Shown: one piece after another, positions 32,358 to 41,197 of the stretch | Layout of the letters: the number at the start of each line of letters is the position of its first letter | Position numbering within the stretch: position 1 is the first letter of the stretch | NCBI GenBank assembly: GCA_947378785.1 | Contig: CANCLK010000022.1 | Coordinates: 1 to 41,861, forward strand | Direction of reading: 5' to 3' | DNA: 41,861 bases | Source: Comamonadaceae bacterium | GTDB lineage: Bacteria > Pseudomonadota > Gammaproteobacteria > Burkholderiales > Burkholderiaceae_C | Notes under the pieces: generated by a model | What the model was told of the DNA's origin: nothing | Databases searched by the model: none | Seen by the model: only the letters and a program-made list of their open reading frames with translations | Program-made: the position numbers and the translations under genes

Positions 32358-33164
32358 TCAGCAATAACCTAGGTACTTGAGCAGAAGTTCTTGCTTGTTC
32401 GCGATCTTGAGTCGGACGTAGGAACGCTTGCGGTAGGTTTCGATGGTTTCAGGGCTGACGCCCAGTTCGCGCGCGATGTTCGGCAATGAATGGCCGCACA
32501 ACATCCGCGCACAAACTTGGGCCTCCCGCCGCGGCATGGGTGGCGTGCCGTTTTGGAAGGCATCTTCAATCTCGGGCAGCCTTGCCTCTGATACAGGGTT
32601 ATCTTTGGGACGTCCGCCACTGATCTGCGCATGCTTGCGGATGATCGATAGCAAGGTCTCGGCGGCCATCGCGAACGTGTCAAGCTGGGTCTCTGAGAAG
32701 GGCCCCCGATCTTCGCCACGCACGATGCTCAACCCGAACGTGGTATCCGGCCGCGGGCGGCACACCATGATGCGTTCAGCGATTCGGTCTTCGCCGTACA
32801 GGGTCTCCCGGATCAGCCTGTCAGCGATGTTTCGCGGATCCATCCGCACGATGATCGACGCGCCCTCGGATGCTTCTTTGCGCGCGATCGCCAAGCCCGG
32901 GTCGCGGCGCCAGAAGTTGGGGTTTGTGTACTGGACGAGGCGGCGATGCGACTGGTCAGAACCATTCCAACTGGCAGCGCCGACTTGGTTCATACGCTCA
33001 TTCGACAGATTCCAAACGACGCAATGCTCGCCGCCAACCTCTTCGTCAAGATAGCGAATGAGATTGGGCCAAAAACTCTGGCTGCCGATACCGTCCACAA
33101 CTTTGGACAGTCCTGACAGTGACGCATTGCACTGCTTGGCCCGAGTAACAAAAAGAGTGTCCAA
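32358..33164 (-). CDS. LuxR family transcriptional regulator
   Basis: The protein of about 268 aa ends in a LuxR/GerE helix-turn-helix (PRREAQVCARMLCGHSLPNI, then ARELGVSPETIETYRKRSYV). The N-terminal 180 residues form a sensor-like region (FWPNLIRYLDEEVGGEHCVV; RRDPGLAIARKE) that is not a receiver or autoinducer domain. I choose the TTG at 33164 because AGGAG lies 8 bp upstream; the frame also opens with a TTG at 33185. It follows hmgA in the same direction, 133 bp away. Control of the homogentisate genes is likely by position. Confidence 0.85.
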   Translation of the reverse strand: MDTLFVTRAKQCNASLSGLSKVVDGIGSQSFWPNLIRYLDEEVGGEHCVVWNLSNERMNQVGAASWNGSDQSHRRLVQYTNPNFWRRDPGLAIARKEASEGASIIVRMDPRNIADRLIRETLYGEDRIAERIMVCRPRPDTTFGLSIVRGEDRGPFSETQLDTFAMAAETLLSIIRKHAQISGGRPKDNPVSEARLPEIEDAFQNGTPPMPRREAQVCARMLCGHSLPNIARELGVSPETIETYRKRSYVRLKIANKQELLLKYLGYC

Positions 33165-33297
33165 AAAGTCCGCTCCTACTCTCAATTTTTTAAATTATCT
33201 GGGGCTTACGTTTGTTGCGGATTAGGCGTTTTCCCTAGGGTGCCGGGGGGGTATTCGAAATCTGTAGAGGAATTTGTGTCACGAAGAGGGTGTCCGC

Positions 33298-34617
33298 TCA
33301 CGCATGCTGGCCAGCGCTGAAGTTACCCTTGAAGCCGCTCCAGACGTTGTCGTAGTTCTTCTGCAGGCTAGGCAGTGCCAGAGCCTGCGCTGTTGGCTTG
33401 AAGACGTACCGGCTTTCAAAAAGTACTGCCATCGTCTCGCGGAGGCGCTGCGGCTCCAGCTCGGCGGCCTCGCCCTTTTCGTAGGATGCGTTGTCCGGCC
33501 CGTGAGGCATCAGTGCGTTGTGAAGGCTTATGCCACCTGGCAAGAAGCCCTCGGCCTTCGCGTCATAGATGCCTTCAACCAGGCAGAGCATTTCGCTCAT
33601 CACATTCCGGTGGAACCACGGTGGGCGGAATGTATCTTCAGCGACCAGCCAACGCGGTGGGAATATTGCGAAGTCGCAGTTGGCGGTGCCGGCCACTTCG
33701 GAGTTTGAAGTCAGCACCGTATTGATGGAGGGGTCCGGGTGGTCGTAGGTGACCGTGCCGATGGCCATGAAGCGTCGCAGGTCGTACTTATAAGGCACGT
33801 AGTTCCCGTGCCACGCGACCACGTCAAGTGGAGAATGATCCTGCGTGGAACTCCAAAGATTGCCCATAAATTTGTTGACGACGCTCACAGGACCCTTCAC
33901 GTCTTCGTAACAGGCAACCGGTGTCATGAAGTCACGCTGGTTGGCCAGGCCGTTGGAGCCGATGGGCCCGAGCTCCGGAAGGACGAAGGCAGCGCCGTAG
34001 TTCTCACATAGGTAACCTCTTGCGAAATCGTCCGAGAGTTCGACTCGGAAGCGAACGCCGCGCGGCACCACCGCAATTTCCAGCGGGCCGACTGTCAGCT
34101 TGCCCATTTCCGTGTGCAGCGTGAGCCTTCCTTCTTGCGGAACTAGGAACATATCCCCATCCGCATTCATCAAATAGCGGTCCTTCATGGACGTGTTGGC
34201 GCTGTAAATGTGGATCGCAACGCCGGTCTGCGATTCAGGGCTGCCGTTGCCGGCCATCGTGAAGATGCCGTCAATGAAATCTGTCGACTCAGTTGGTTGG
34301 GGCAGCGGGCTCCAGCGCAGGCGGTTTGCAGGTACCTCGACCTCGTTGAACGGGCCACTCACCCAATGCCGATTGTTGATGCGGCTGAAAGGCTTGAGCA
34401 TGGCCGACGGACGGATGCGGTAAAGCCAGGTCCGGCGGTTATTTGCACGCGGCGCAGTGAATGCGGTGCCTGAGAGAAGCTCGGTATAAAGACCCAGCGG
34501 ATGCCTCTGCGGCGAATTGCGACCATGAGGCAATGCACCCTTGACAGCCTCCGTCTCAAACTGGTTTCCGAACCCGCTTTGGTACACCAAGGCATCACTG
34601 ATTGCTTCAATACTCAT
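33298..34617 (-). CDS. hmgA: Homogentisate 1,2-dioxygenase
   Basis: The 439-aa enzyme opens the ring of homogentisate to maleylacetoacetate, using Fe(II) and oxygen, in tyrosine and phenylalanine breakdown. The start [13 protein letters not shown] is diagnostic. Iron ligands can be placed as H336 and E342 ([16 protein letters not shown]) and H372 ([10 protein letters not shown]); H293 lies in YDHPD. Length is normal. ATG 34617 has AGGAGA 7 bp upstream and fits the family better than the open frame up to 34668. No maleylacetoacetate isomerase gene is beside it. Confidence 0.95.
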   Translation of the reverse strand: MSIEAISDALVYQSGFGNQFETEAVKGALPHGRNSPQRHPLGLYTELLSGTAFTAPRANNRRTWLYRIRPSAMLKPFSRINNRHWVSGPFNEVEVPANRLRWSPLPQPTESTDFIDGIFTMAGNGSPESQTGVAIHIYSANTSMKDRYLMNADGDMFLVPQEGRLTLHTEMGKLTVGPLEIAVVPRGVRFRVELSDDFARGYLCENYGAAFVLPELGPIGSNGLANQRDFMTPVACYEDVKGPVSVVNKFMGNLWSSTQDHSPLDVVAWHGNYVPYKYDLRRFMAIGTVTYDHPDPSINTVLTSNSEVAGTANCDFAIFPPRWLVAEDTFRPPWFHRNVMSEMLCLVEGIYDAKAEGFLPGGISLHNALMPHGPDNASYEKGEAAELEPQRLRETMAVLFESRYVFKPTAQALALPSLQKNYDNVWSGFKGNFSAGQHA

Positions 34618-34876
34618 CAATTTTCTCCTGACTTGACTGGCCTTTCCGCGTCGACCACACGCGCCCACCCGTGGATGGATGTCCGGCCTGACAACTACCT
34701 AGGTTTGCGTCGCTGGTCGCCGCGATGCTTACATTCAGCAGGGACATGCAACGCCTTATCGTTTGCAAACCAGTCTGAGCAGGTTAATGTAGACGTGAAG
34801 ACGCCTCCGGTCTGTCCCGCCAAGCCGTGACAATGCGGCGGCTGGATAAGCAACGCGTTCATTAAGGCAGCACTGG

Positions 34877-34907
34877 ATGTCGCTCATTTGGCCAAAACGA
34901 GTGACAT
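34877..34907. promoter_or_regulatory. 31-bp inverted repeat upstream of hmgA
   Basis: Arms ATGTCGCTC and GAGTGACAT are centred on GGCC. 12 of 15 position pairs match. It lies about 260 bp before hmgA, in the intergenic stretch 34618-34977, which otherwise holds no gene. It is probably a regulator operator. Confidence 0.5.
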
Positions 34908-34977
34908 TTATAAGACGACAAAGTAACCTCTATTTGGAACGGCCGCCCGGTCGGCCAAGGTGGGCCATCAATCCGCC

Positions 34978-35065
34978 TTGATTGAATTCACCTTGATGAT
35001 CTCGGCCCACTGATCAATCTCGCTACCGACGAACTTCACGAACTCGTCGCGCGCTATCAGGCCCT
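34978..35065 (-). pseudogene. Remnant of a Bug (TctC) binding-protein gene, 3' end only
   Basis: On the minus strand the frame reads QGLIARDEFVKFVGSEID and then QWAEIIKVNSIKAD before TGA. This is the usual C-terminal end of Bug proteins; compare the end of the intact gene at 36834-37811 (YEIKRWAEIVKSANIKTD). The frame has no Bug sequence further upstream. The rest of the gene is gone, and the stretch 35066-35138 between it and the thiolase gene is not recognisable. Confidence 0.6.
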
Positions 35066-35138
35066 GCTGAGCGGTTCACTCCCGAGCGGATGGCCGAAGT
35101 TGGCGTCCTTGTCCTGAACAGCGCCCAAGGGTGGGTAG

Positions 35139-36314
35139 TCAGCCGGCCACCGAGAGAATCGCCGTAGCTTGGCTGGCGGCCGGGATGCCGCCGTTGCCAT
35201 GCACCAGTGCCCTGCGGGCGCCGGCGACTTGGCGCTCGCCGCACTGGCCACGCAACTGACGTACAGCCTCGACCACGGCAAACGCGCCATACATGTTCGG
35301 GTGCACACACGACAGCCCTCCGCCGTTGGTGTTCGTGGGTAGCCGGCCTCCGGGGGCGATGGCACCGTCTTCGACGAAGCTTCCGCCCTCGCCCTTGGCG
35401 CAGAAACCCAGGTCTTCTAGGAACAGGATGGTGTTGATGGTGAAGGCGTCGTAGAGCTGGACCACATCGATGTCGGATGGCCTCAGCCCTGCGGCCTCGA
35501 AGGCCTTGGCGCCGGACTCGACGGCGGGCGTCACCGTCAGGTCGTTCATCCCCGAAACCTGGCGATGCCAGGTCGCGGTGGCGCATGACAGCACTTCGAC
35601 CGGCCGCTGCGCCAGGTCTTTCGCACGATCCGCACGCACCATCACGAAGGCGGCTGCACCGTCCGTGACCAAGCAGCAGTCGAGTGCGCTGAATGGATCA
35701 AAGATCACTGGTGCCTCCAGCACCTGCTCTATCGTCAATGGTGCACGCGCAAAAGCTTCAGGATTCAGCTGTGCCCAACCGCGCGCCGCAACCGCGACTT
35801 CGGCCAGCTGGCGTCGCGTCGTGCCGTACTGGTGCATGTGACGCGCGGCCATCATGGCGTAGCCCGAGGCAGGATTGAACGGTTTGTAGGGCGCCTCATA
35901 AGGCGAGGGATCCAGCAAGCTGCGTGCCGCACCTTTCTCCCGGCGTGCCATGGTCGAACTGCGCTGTGTGCTGCCATAGCAGACGAGTACCGCATCGCAT
36001 TGGCCGCTGGTCAGCGCATGCGCCGCCGGCAGAATGTGCGAGATAAAGGCGGAGCCACCGATGTTCGTGCCCTCGACAAAGGACGGCCGAATCCCTAGGT
36101 ATTCGACGACATTGAGCGGCCACATGGCCGAACTCAGGTTGGCCGTCGCCAGCCCGTCGATGTCGCGCATTTGCAGACCGGCATCGTGCACTGCAGCGTA
36201 CGCGGCTTGGGACAGGATCTCCAGATCGGTATGGCCTGCCGCATGGCCGCAGCCCGCCGTACCGACGCCGACGATGGCCACAGAACCAGCGAGTTTGTGG
36301 GCGAGCGTGCTCAT
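35139..36314 (-). CDS. Thiolase-like protein (lipid-transfer/SCP-x type)
   Basis: The 391-aa protein has the thiolase fold: VAIVGVGTAGCG start, DIDGLATANL, YGSTQRSSTM, LVTDGAAAFVMVRADRA, VVQLYDAFTINTILFLEDLG, and PTNTNGGGLSCVHPNMYG. The usual nucleophile position reads IGGSAF, so Ser replaces Cys (about residue 88), while the later His (CVHP) is kept. Such proteins pair with DUF35 partners and include retro-aldolases of the Ltp2 type. Its ATG overlaps the stop of the DUF35 gene (ATGA). Cleavage of a CoA-bound side chain is inferred. Confidence 0.82.
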   Translation of the reverse strand: MSTLAHKLAGSVAIVGVGTAGCGHAAGHTDLEILSQAAYAAVHDAGLQMRDIDGLATANLSSAMWPLNVVEYLGIRPSFVEGTNIGGSAFISHILPAAHALTSGQCDAVLVCYGSTQRSSTMARREKGAARSLLDPSPYEAPYKPFNPASGYAMMAARHMHQYGTTRRQLAEVAVAARGWAQLNPEAFARAPLTIEQVLEAPVIFDPFSALDCCLVTDGAAAFVMVRADRAKDLAQRPVEVLSCATATWHRQVSGMNDLTVTPAVESGAKAFEAAGLRPSDIDVVQLYDAFTINTILFLEDLGFCAKGEGGSFVEDGAIAPGGRLPTNTNGGGLSCVHPNMYGAFAVVEAVRQLRGQCGERQVAGARRALVHGNGGIPAASQATAILSVAG

Positions 36315-36697
36315 GCGCTGTCTCCAATAGGATGAAATACCACCAACGCATCGGCACCGACGCCGCTCACTGACGCGCGTACGCGCATGCCTATGCGTAC
36401 CGCATCGCAGGAAATACCTTCGACGCGACTCATCATGCGCACTCCCTCGTCGAGATCGACCAGACTGACGTTGTAGGGCGCGTTACCCTTGAGCCGCACC
36501 GCGGTTGCGGAGTAGACCGTTCCCAGCCCCGATGGCCGGTGCCACACTAGGGCGATGCTGTCGCAGTGTGGGCAATGCTGGCGCGGCTGGAAAACATAGC
36601 GTCCACAGCGCTGGCAGTGCTGAATGACAAAGGTTCCGCTCTCTAGCGAGGTCTGGTACTGGGCATCTACGCCCGGGGCGGGGGAGGTTGACGACAT
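36311..36697 (-). CDS. DUF35 OB-fold protein with intact zinc ribbon
   Basis: The 128-aa partner protein has a zinc ribbon CQRCGRYVFQPRQHCPHC with two C-x2-C pairs. An OB-fold follows (GLGTVYSATAVRL, PYNVSLVDLDEGVRMMSRV). DUF35 proteins bind acyl-CoA and complex with thiolase-like proteins. ATG 36697 is chosen because GGAG lies 6 bp upstream. The stop overlaps the thiolase-like gene's start. Confidence 0.85.
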   Translation of the reverse strand: MSSTSPAPGVDAQYQTSLESGTFVIQHCQRCGRYVFQPRQHCPHCDSIALVWHRPSGLGTVYSATAVRLKGNAPYNVSLVDLDEGVRMMSRVEGISCDAVRIGMRVRASVSGVGADALVVFHPIGDSA

Positions 36698-36833
36698 GGC
36701 GATCTCCGGACGATGGATCAATGGTGGTTATGGCTCAGCGGCCGGTGAAGTTCGACAAGGATGGTGTGCAAGGTAGAGAGTCCGTCTGGATGTGGCATGA
36801 AACCAGCCCTTCACAGGGCTGGAGGCAAGAGCG

Positions 36834-37811
36834 TCAATCGGTCTTGATGTTGGCGCTTTTCACGATCTCCGCCCAACGCTTGATCTCATAATCTTGGAAC
36901 GCGGCCAACTCTGCCGGCGTGCTGGTGGCCACCTCGGCAGAGATTTCGTTAAAGTATGCCTTGACTTCAGGCGTGTTCATCACAGTGCCGAGATTCTGGC
37001 TGATCTTTTTCTGAATCGCCTCGGGAATACCTGCCGGCGCATAAAGCGCATACCAAGCAGATGCATCGAAGCCGGGCACACCGCTCTCGTTTAGCGTCGG
37101 GACGTTGGGCAACGCGGGCGAGCGCATGGCCGTGGTCACGGCCAATGCCTTGACCTTGTTCGATTTGATGACGGGCAGGATGGCCACACCTTGCTCGACG
37201 AGAAAATTGATATGCCCACCCAGCAAATCCGTCAAGGCCGGCGCAATGCCTTTGTAGGGCACATGCACGATGTCGATTCCCGCCATCTTTCCGAGCATCA
37301 CCGCGTTGGTGTGCTCGGAGGTGCCATTGCCTGCCGACCCGTATTTCAGTTTGCCCGGATTGGCCATCGCATACGCGATGAATTCCTTGACGTTGTTGGC
37401 CGGCACCGTGGAGTTGACCACCAGAAAGCTTGGCATCTTGACCAGCGTCGACAGAGGCGTGAAGTCCTTCACGGCGTCATAGCGCACTTCTTTATAGATG
37501 TGCTGGTTGACCGTCATCACCCCGACAGAGCCAAGGAACAGGATGTACGGGTCGCCCACGGACCGCGCAGCGGCTTCGGCGCCGATCATGCCGCCGGCGC
37601 CGGGGCGGTTGTCAACGATCACCGACTGGCCCCACAGCTGCGAAAGGCGGGTCGCGACTTGACGTGCAACGCCATCGGCTGCGCCGCCGGGCGGGAACGG
37701 CGCGATCAGGCGAACCGACTTGTTGGGATAGTCCGTAGCTGAAGTTTGCGCGTTCGACAGCGAGGAGGTGGCAAGAAAAGCGCAGGCAAGCACCAGATAC
37801 TTCAATTTCAT
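36834..37811 (-). CDS. Bug family periplasmic binding protein (TctC type), second copy
   Basis: The 325-aa protein has a signal peptide ending SSLSNAQ. Landmarks are VRLIAPFPPGGAADGVARQV, VDNRPGAGGMIGAEA, LKYGSAGNGTSEHTNAVML, VHVPYKGIAPALTDLLGGHI and KVKALAVTTAMRSPALPNVP. It would capture the substrate of this operon. It lies between the acyl-CoA ligase (46 bp upstream) and the second DUF35 gene (136 bp downstream), all on the minus strand. Confidence 0.93.
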   Translation of the reverse strand: MKLKYLVLACAFLATSSLSNAQTSATDYPNKSVRLIAPFPPGGAADGVARQVATRLSQLWGQSVIVDNRPGAGGMIGAEAAARSVGDPYILFLGSVGVMTVNQHIYKEVRYDAVKDFTPLSTLVKMPSFLVVNSTVPANNVKEFIAYAMANPGKLKYGSAGNGTSEHTNAVMLGKMAGIDIVHVPYKGIAPALTDLLGGHINFLVEQGVAILPVIKSNKVKALAVTTAMRSPALPNVPTLNESGVPGFDASAWYALYAPAGIPEAIQKKISQNLGTVMNTPEVKAYFNEISAEVATSTPAELAAFQDYEIKRWAEIVKSANIKTD

Positions 37812-37857
37812 GGAAAGTCTCCTTTGTTGTAAATTGAAAAGGGGGGCGACTGGCGGC

Positions 37858-39369
37858 TCAACCCGTGCTGTATAGCTCGCGCAGCTCTGTCTTCAGTACC
37901 TTGCCGTTTGAATTGCGCGGCAGTTCGGCCAGCACGTAGACATATTTGGGCTTCTTGTAACCTGCCATCTGGGTCTTGCAATAGGCCATCAATGCGTCGA
38001 GATTGAAGGCCGATGGCTCCTTGGCTTCGATCACAGCCACCACAGCCTCGCCGTAGACCACATCGGGCACACCGAAGACAGCTGCGTCCTCCACACCAGC
38101 AAAACCGCGCAGAACCAGTTCGACTTCCTTGCTGTAGACGTTGTAGCCGCCGCTGAGAACCATGTCTTTCTTGCGGTCCACAAGATAGAGGTAATGGTCT
38201 TTGTCAAAGCGGCCCAGATCACCGGTACGCAACCAGGCACCGTCGAAGACCTCGGCGGTGGCCTCCACCCGATTGAAATAGCGCTTCATCGTGAGGAAGC
38301 GTCCGGGCTCGCCGCTGCGCACCTGAATCTCGCCAACCTCACCCGCCGGCACCTTCTGTCCATCGGCGCCGACAACGCGCACCTCCACGCCAGGATTGAC
38401 GCGCCCCACAGAAGACGGATGCGTCTCCAGTTCGTGCGGCTCCAGCAGCGTGATCACTCCGGCTTCGGTCTGGCCGAAAAACGAGTACATACGCAGCGCA
38501 GGGAGCGCGGCGCTCAACCGGCGCTGCACTTCCACGGGAAAGGCCTCGCCGGTGACGGTCATGATCCGCAGAGACGCAAATCGCTCGGGCCCACGCTCGA
38601 TGCTGTCCAGCAACATGCGCCCGACCGTTGGCACGATACCCATGACGGATATGCGCTCGCGCGAAATCAGTTCCGCGACCTCCTCAGCATCGAACTTCGA
38701 AACGATCACCAGCGTGGAGCCGTGCAGGATCATGTTCGCCAAGCGCGCAAAGCCCGCCCGGTGAGCCATCGAGACCATCACCAGCTGGCGCTCGTCCCGC
38801 GTCATTCCTAATTGCACCGCGTTGAAGAACCCGTTGGTCAGCACGTAGTTCGACTGGGTGAGCACGGCGCCCTTGGGGAATCCGGTGGTTCCCGATGTGT
38901 AGCAGATCATGCATTCATCGACATCAGCAGCCAGCGGCTTCGGCAAGGTCGGCGCGCCCATGAGCAACGATTCACGCGTGAAGCCGCCAAGCGGCAGGCA
39001 ATCGACACCGAAGCGCACCACAGCCGCGGAGGCGACCTTGTCGATCGACTCCTTCGCAACGAAAACGAAGCGTGGCATGCAATCATCCAAGATGTAGCGA
39101 ACCTCCGGCTCGGCCAGGCGTGTGTTGATGGTGACTGCAAGGCCTCCTGCCTTCACGACGGCGAGGAAAGCTTCCACGAACATCTCGTTTGAGGGCAGCA
39201 CCAAGGCGACCCTATCGCCGACTTCCAGTCCGGCGGCCTGCAGTGCGGCTGCAAGGACATTCGTGCGCGATTCCAGTTCTGCGAAGCTCCAGCGAGTTTC
39301 GCCACAGACAACAGCCTCCTTGTCAGGCGTGCGCTGCGCATGCGAAGCCAGGTACGCACCAAACTTCAT
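37858..39369 (-). CDS. Acyl-CoA synthetase (AMP-forming)
   Basis: The 503-aa enzyme of the ANL family activates a carboxylic acid to its CoA thioester with ATP. Motifs: ICYTSGTTGFPKGAVLT for ATP binding, FFGQTEAGVIT, LRTGDLGRFDKDHYLYLVDR, KKDMVLSGGYNVYSKEVE, and the catalytic lysine in NSNGKVLKTELRELY. Substrate is not shown; fatty, aromatic or alicyclic acids are all possible. The start overlaps the DUF35 stop (ATGA). It probably primes the substrate for the two thiolase-like/DUF35 pairs. Confidence 0.9.
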   Translation of the reverse strand: MKFGAYLASHAQRTPDKEAVVCGETRWSFAELESRTNVLAAALQAAGLEVGDRVALVLPSNEMFVEAFLAVVKAGGLAVTINTRLAEPEVRYILDDCMPRFVFVAKESIDKVASAAVVRFGVDCLPLGGFTRESLLMGAPTLPKPLAADVDECMICYTSGTTGFPKGAVLTQSNYVLTNGFFNAVQLGMTRDERQLVMVSMAHRAGFARLANMILHGSTLVIVSKFDAEEVAELISRERISVMGIVPTVGRMLLDSIERGPERFASLRIMTVTGEAFPVEVQRRLSAALPALRMYSFFGQTEAGVITLLEPHELETHPSSVGRVNPGVEVRVVGADGQKVPAGEVGEIQVRSGEPGRFLTMKRYFNRVEATAEVFDGAWLRTGDLGRFDKDHYLYLVDRKKDMVLSGGYNVYSKEVELVLRGFAGVEDAAVFGVPDVVYGEAVVAVIEAKEPSAFNLDALMAYCKTQMAGYKKPKYVYVLAELPRNSNGKVLKTELRELYSTG

Positions 39370-39797
39370 GCGGGCTGGAACGCAGGGTACAGTGTTCCGT
39401 TATCCAGCGCTTCCCAGTAGAGCTTGACGGGCATGCCGATGCTCAGTTCAACGCCATCGGTGTTGAACAGGTTGCACAGGATGCGAACACCCTCGGGCAA
39501 TTCCACATAAGCGCAGATGTATGGCGTGCGGTCTTCATGGCCCGGCCATGCCGAGCGCGTCACCGTCCACGAATAAAGCGTGCCATTGCCACTGACCTCA
39601 GTCCACACGGTGTCGCGACGCCCGGAGAACACGCTGCCCGGTCGGGGGAAAAACTGGAAGCGCCCCGTTTTCGGGCAACGCTGGATCACGAGCCGGCGCT
39701 GCTGCGCGGCCTCCCAGAAGGGCGAGGTGTCCATGTAGACATTGGCCTTCGGCACTGGGCGCGGTGTTTTCTTGACAGGAGTAGATGGGGTGTTCAT
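39366..39797 (-). CDS. DUF35 OB-fold protein with degenerate zinc ribbon
   Basis: The 143-aa protein has the DUF35 layout: helix SPFWEAAQQRRLVIQRC, then an OB-fold (GNGTLYSWTVTRSAWPGHED, YVELPEGVRILCNLFN). In the ribbon only the first Cys remains (CPKTGRFQFFPRPGSVFSG), so zinc is probably not bound. It overlaps the thiolase-like gene before it and the ligase gene after it by ATGA, so the three are tightly coupled. It should be the partner of the 39794-40966 protein. Confidence 0.83.
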   Translation of the reverse strand: MNTPSTPVKKTPRPVPKANVYMDTSPFWEAAQQRRLVIQRCPKTGRFQFFPRPGSVFSGRRDTVWTEVSGNGTLYSWTVTRSAWPGHEDRTPYICAYVELPEGVRILCNLFNTDGVELSIGMPVKLYWEALDNGTLYPAFQPA

Positions 39798-40966
39798 TGC
39801 TCGAGAATCAGGACGTTGGAGACACCCCAGTTGCGGCCGTAGGGGATCATGCCGATGCCCGTCACCATGGCATTGACGGGATTAGGAATCTGGCGCGCGC
39901 CGCCCTCTTCGAACATCTGGCGCACCGCTTCCACGAAGTTCGTCCCCCCTCCTGCGAGTCCGGCCTGGCCAGCCGAGATCTGCCCACCGCCGGTGTTCAG
40001 CGGCAGGTCGCCCGCGAAGGAGAAGTCATGCGAGAGGATGTATTCGGACGCTTCGCCAGGACCGCAGAAGCCGACCTGCTCCATCACCAGCATGAGGGCA
40101 ATAAGGAAGTCGTCGTAGGCCTGCAGCATGCGGACATCCTTCACACCCATGCCGGCCTTGCGCAACGCTTCGGGCCCCACCACGGAGAAGCCGGTATCGA
40201 TGATCTCGGCTGTGAAATCGAATGACTTGTAACTGGTGATCTCGGAGTAGGCCGTCGGATAGATGGCTTTCTTGAGATTTAGCCGCTTGGCATTTTTTGC
40301 GCTGGTCACCAGCACCCCATTGGCGCCGTCGCACACCATCACGCTGTCTAACATCCGCAACGGATCGGACACATATTTCGAGGTCAAGTAATCGGCCTCG
40401 GTGATCGGCTTGCGCAGCTTCTCGCAGGCATTTTCATTCAGCAATGCGTGGTTGCGCTGCGTCACTGCCAGCTTGGCGAGTGCCTCGTCCTTCAAATCGT
40501 AGAGATGCCGATAGCGCTGCGTCATCAGACCGAAGACGCCTACCGGCCCCTTGAGCCCCGTCGGGTACTGAAATTCATGGCGCTGTGCGCCCTGCTCTGC
40601 CGTGCCCCGCATGGAGGACTGCGCGTCAGCGGCCAGCACGAGCACAGTTTCGCAATATCCTTCGCGGATGGCAGACGCTGCGCGCGCCACATTCGCAATG
40701 GCCGAGCAACCGCCCAGCCCCGTGACCTGATTCCATCGCGGCGTGATTCCCAACATCTCGGCCATGTAGACCGAATAGAAAGGGTTGTGCGTCTCGCTCA
40801 TCGTCTCGGATACGGCCAGCCCGTCGATATCCCCGGGCACAAGTCCGGTCTTTTCCAAAATCTGCGCGAAGACCTCGGAGGCGAGATCGTAGGCGGATTT
40901 ACCCCCCCTAAACTCTATTTTTGTTTCGCCATAAGCAACGATGGCGACGTCTCTCTTTTTGTTCAT
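39794..40966 (-). CDS. Thiolase-like protein, first gene of the CoA operon
   Basis: The 390-aa thiolase-fold protein reads DVAIVAYGETKIEF, DIDGLAVSETMS and GLGGCSAIANVARAASAI with the nucleophile-position Cys87 present. It continues MVCDGANGVLVTS, RMLQAYDDFLIALMLVMEQV and PLNTGGGQISAGQAGLAGG. In the last motif Gln stands where thiolases have the His of GHP. It therefore has the Cys but not the His, the reverse of the 35139-36314 protein. It is paired with the DUF35 gene downstream. True ketoacyl-CoA cleavage is uncertain; retro-aldol or ring-cleaving use is possible. Confidence 0.82.
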   Translation of the reverse strand: MNKKRDVAIVAYGETKIEFRGGKSAYDLASEVFAQILEKTGLVPGDIDGLAVSETMSETHNPFYSVYMAEMLGITPRWNQVTGLGGCSAIANVARAASAIREGYCETVLVLAADAQSSMRGTAEQGAQRHEFQYPTGLKGPVGVFGLMTQRYRHLYDLKDEALAKLAVTQRNHALLNENACEKLRKPITEADYLTSKYVSDPLRMLDSVMVCDGANGVLVTSAKNAKRLNLKKAIYPTAYSEITSYKSFDFTAEIIDTGFSVVGPEALRKAGMGVKDVRMLQAYDDFLIALMLVMEQVGFCGPGEASEYILSHDFSFAGDLPLNTGGGQISAGQAGLAGGGTNFVEAVRQMFEEGGARQIPNPVNAMVTGIGMIPYGRNWGVSNVLILEQ

Positions 40967-41015
40967 CTCGATTAGTTACCCAAATGCTAAGTCATATTAA
41001 ATTATTGCCGTACAG

Positions 41016-41038
41016 TTTGATTGAGTCAATTAATCAAA
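41016..41038. promoter_or_regulatory. Inverted repeat upstream of the CoA operon
   Basis: TTTGATT (41016-41022) and AATCAAA (41032-41038) form perfect 7-bp arms with a 9-bp spacer, 50 bp before the thiolase-like gene. It could be a TetR-type or FNR-like operator. No regulator gene lies next to it. Confidence 0.45.
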
Positions 41039-41197
41039 TCCAAAAGAGAATGATGCAAACTAGAAGCCCCTCAGTCCGGCAGACAGTTCTGGCCTATGAT
41101 TTTTGATAGTTGCGCGCCATGAGTCTTCAGCGTTTTCAAGAGAATTCAATGATGACAAATGAAATTTGCACTCAAGCGTTGCACCCTGATCTGGTCA

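Noticed and set aside
32367..34704. ACCTAGGT palindromes (32367-32374, 34697-34704) as LuxR boxes
   Set aside because: One copy lies inside the end of the luxR gene, and the 8-mer also occurs inside the island (near 18525 in part), so specificity cannot be shown.
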